Positions 14,301-14,465 of a stretch of 14,465 nt of DNA are shown here, piece after piece. The stretch's first letter is position 1. Each line of letters begins with the position of its first letter. A program made the position numbers and the translations under genes. This stretch comes from an uncultured Actinomycetes bacterium (GTDB lineage: Bacteria > Actinomycetota > Actinomycetes > Nanopelagicales > Nanopelagicaceae), in NCBI GenBank assembly GCA_903852955.1, contig CAINSH010000083.1:1-14465 (forward strand), read 5' to 3'. A model generated the notes under the pieces. The model worked only from the letters and a program-made list of their open reading frames with translations, was not told where the DNA came from and ran no database searches.

Positions 14301-14465
14301 TTTAAAGTTTTTAGCTGAACAGCTCGAGGATCTAAAGAATACGAAGAAGGATCTGCTCGACATCATCAAAGAGGTTGATGATCGAGTTCAAGCAATCTTC
14401 ATGGATGCCTATGAAGAAACCGCTAAGCATTTTGAGGATATTTTTGCCCGATTGTTCCCAGGTGG
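11320..14465 (+). CDS. smc: Chromosome segregation/condensation protein SMC (3' end outside window)
   Basis: SMC is the ATPase core of the bacterial condensin that organises and segregates the chromosome. The GTG start gives MYLKSMTLKGFKSFASATTL, the usual actinobacterial N-terminus. The frame stays open for 1,048 codons to the edge. Walker A GPNGSGKSN is at 31-39 and the Q-loop VGQGQLD at 141-147. Long Ala/Glu/Arg-rich coiled-coil arms flank a hinge domain at about 505-655 (RGVHILGSIASLIEIDSGWE to SGRARGGS). The visible end, FEDIFARLFPGG, leads into the C-terminal head, so the ABC signature and Walker B lie outside; roughly 130 residues are missing if the length is typical. It follows rnc by 47 nt with no mutM between. 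No frameshift or in-frame stop was found on full translation. Confidence 0.97.
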   Translation, partial: MYLKSMTLKGFKSFASATTLRLEPGITCVVGPNGSGKSNVVDALTWVMGEQGAKSLRGGKMEDVIFAGTSGRAPLGRAEVSLTIDNTDGALPIDYTEVTISRILFRNGQSEYQINGEASRLLDIQELLSDSGIGREMHVIVGQGQLDAILMATPEERRGFIEEAAGVLKHRKRKEKALRKLDSMQANMARVQDLTVELRRQLRPLGKQAEVAKKAATIQADLRDAKLRLFADDFISMSRTLDAEVADETALRQKRAEVDTELETIRTREVALDAQSAFETPLLVQAQETYYQLNSLREKFRGTQSLAQERSRFLNEEAEEARSAGRDPEALEQEAKVLRQEENDLRNSITQSQSALAAATSALAAAEHELKTDEDKIAAAMRAIADAREGTARQEGHIKSLQARLEAIAEEIARLIKARDDAQQRADNASREYSAFELEIASADSGELGLDSAFESAKSSLDSSKTTLAGLIDAERAADRERNAVESKLEAMKLTSQNRDGASALMQDSRGVHILGSIASLIEIDSGWESAAAAALGALADAIVVTDLSSAVTALTTLRDQNLGQADVLVYEAGKSSQSDIPTGLVALASHMRSHSISGLISSLLASTVVAEGARDAEAILRSHPTLTVVTRDGDVVSSGRARGGSKSSSSLIEIKALIQSLETQLNEITHTCDRLKFEISTATNEVADRQGSFDAALSRLNESDARIASITEQLAVAGQNMKSAMAEVERLNTSISEATSAKSRDEGELEIAQTQLHQQGAVAEPDHTFTENLRNSVSIARTTEVEARLAVRTIEERVDSVAARAKALEDSARNEREASERAIVRRSARARAAVISQAIAESAYEVLIHIERSIAKAATERARLEESRAARDGETLTVRSRGRELAAELEALTSSVHKDEIARAEQRMRIETLENKTMEEFGIDTQTLVNEYGPDNDVPTFFENEAGEIVTTELIPYRRDQQEKRLASAERSLNLLGKINPLALEEFSSLEERLKFLAEQLEDLKNTKKDLLDIIKEVDDRVQAIFMDAYEETAKHFEDIFARLFPG

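Noticed and set aside
1..14465. Mobile elements, CRISPR arrays, phage or defence genes
   Set aside because: No transposase, integrase, regularly spaced repeats or terminal inverted repeats were seen; every long frame is explained by a housekeeping or respiratory gene.

Overview
The window looks like a stretch of core chromosome from a small-genome, AT-leaning actinobacterium. The evidence is gene order and protein type. The run recG-rsmD-coaD-sepIVA-yceD-rpmF-rnc-smc is the usual actinobacterial arrangement, and the SepIVA-type coiled-coil protein is an actinobacterial marker. Codon third positions favour A and T, intergenic gaps are mostly 0-70 bp, and genes that usually sit in this run appear to be missing. 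Together these resemble the streamlined freshwater lineages (acI / Nanopelagicales). That placement is inference from content, not a database match.

Layout. Positions 1-78 hold the start of rpmB (ribosomal protein L28) on the minus strand; it runs off the left edge. Positions 79-316 are a divergent, GC-richer spacer with several complementary segments. Positions 317-5966 are a complete cydA-cydB-cydD-cydC operon. It encodes both subunits of the cytochrome bd quinol oxidase and the two halves of the CydDC ABC transporter needed for its assembly. The cydB/cydD and cydD/cydC junctions overlap by 4 nt. Then come recG (DNA repair helicase), rsmD (16S rRNA methyltransferase), coaD (coenzyme A biosynthesis), sepIVA (septation/cell-envelope coiled coil), yceD (23S rRNA/ribosome accumulation protein), rpmF (L32), rnc (RNase III) and smc (chromosome condensation). 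smc is open to the right edge, about 1,048 codons in, so its C-terminal head is outside the window.

How the genes fit together. The left half is one respiratory module: oxidase plus its maturation transporter. The right half is a housekeeping run joining ribosome biogenesis (rsmD, yceD, rpmF, rnc, with rpmB on the far left), genome maintenance (recG, smc) and cell division (sepIVA). All genes except rpmB are on the plus strand. No mobile element, CRISPR array, tRNA, rRNA or phage gene was seen.

I found no undescribed multi-gene system. The most interesting signals are small. One is a very strong hairpin followed by a short T-run inside the first codons of cydD, written in codons unusual for this AT-leaning sequence. 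Another is a structured leader ahead of cydA. There are also possible leaderless promoters at coaD and smc, a shortened SepIVA, a CydC lacking its usual N-terminal extension, and a Gly-to-Ala change in the CydA GRQPW motif.
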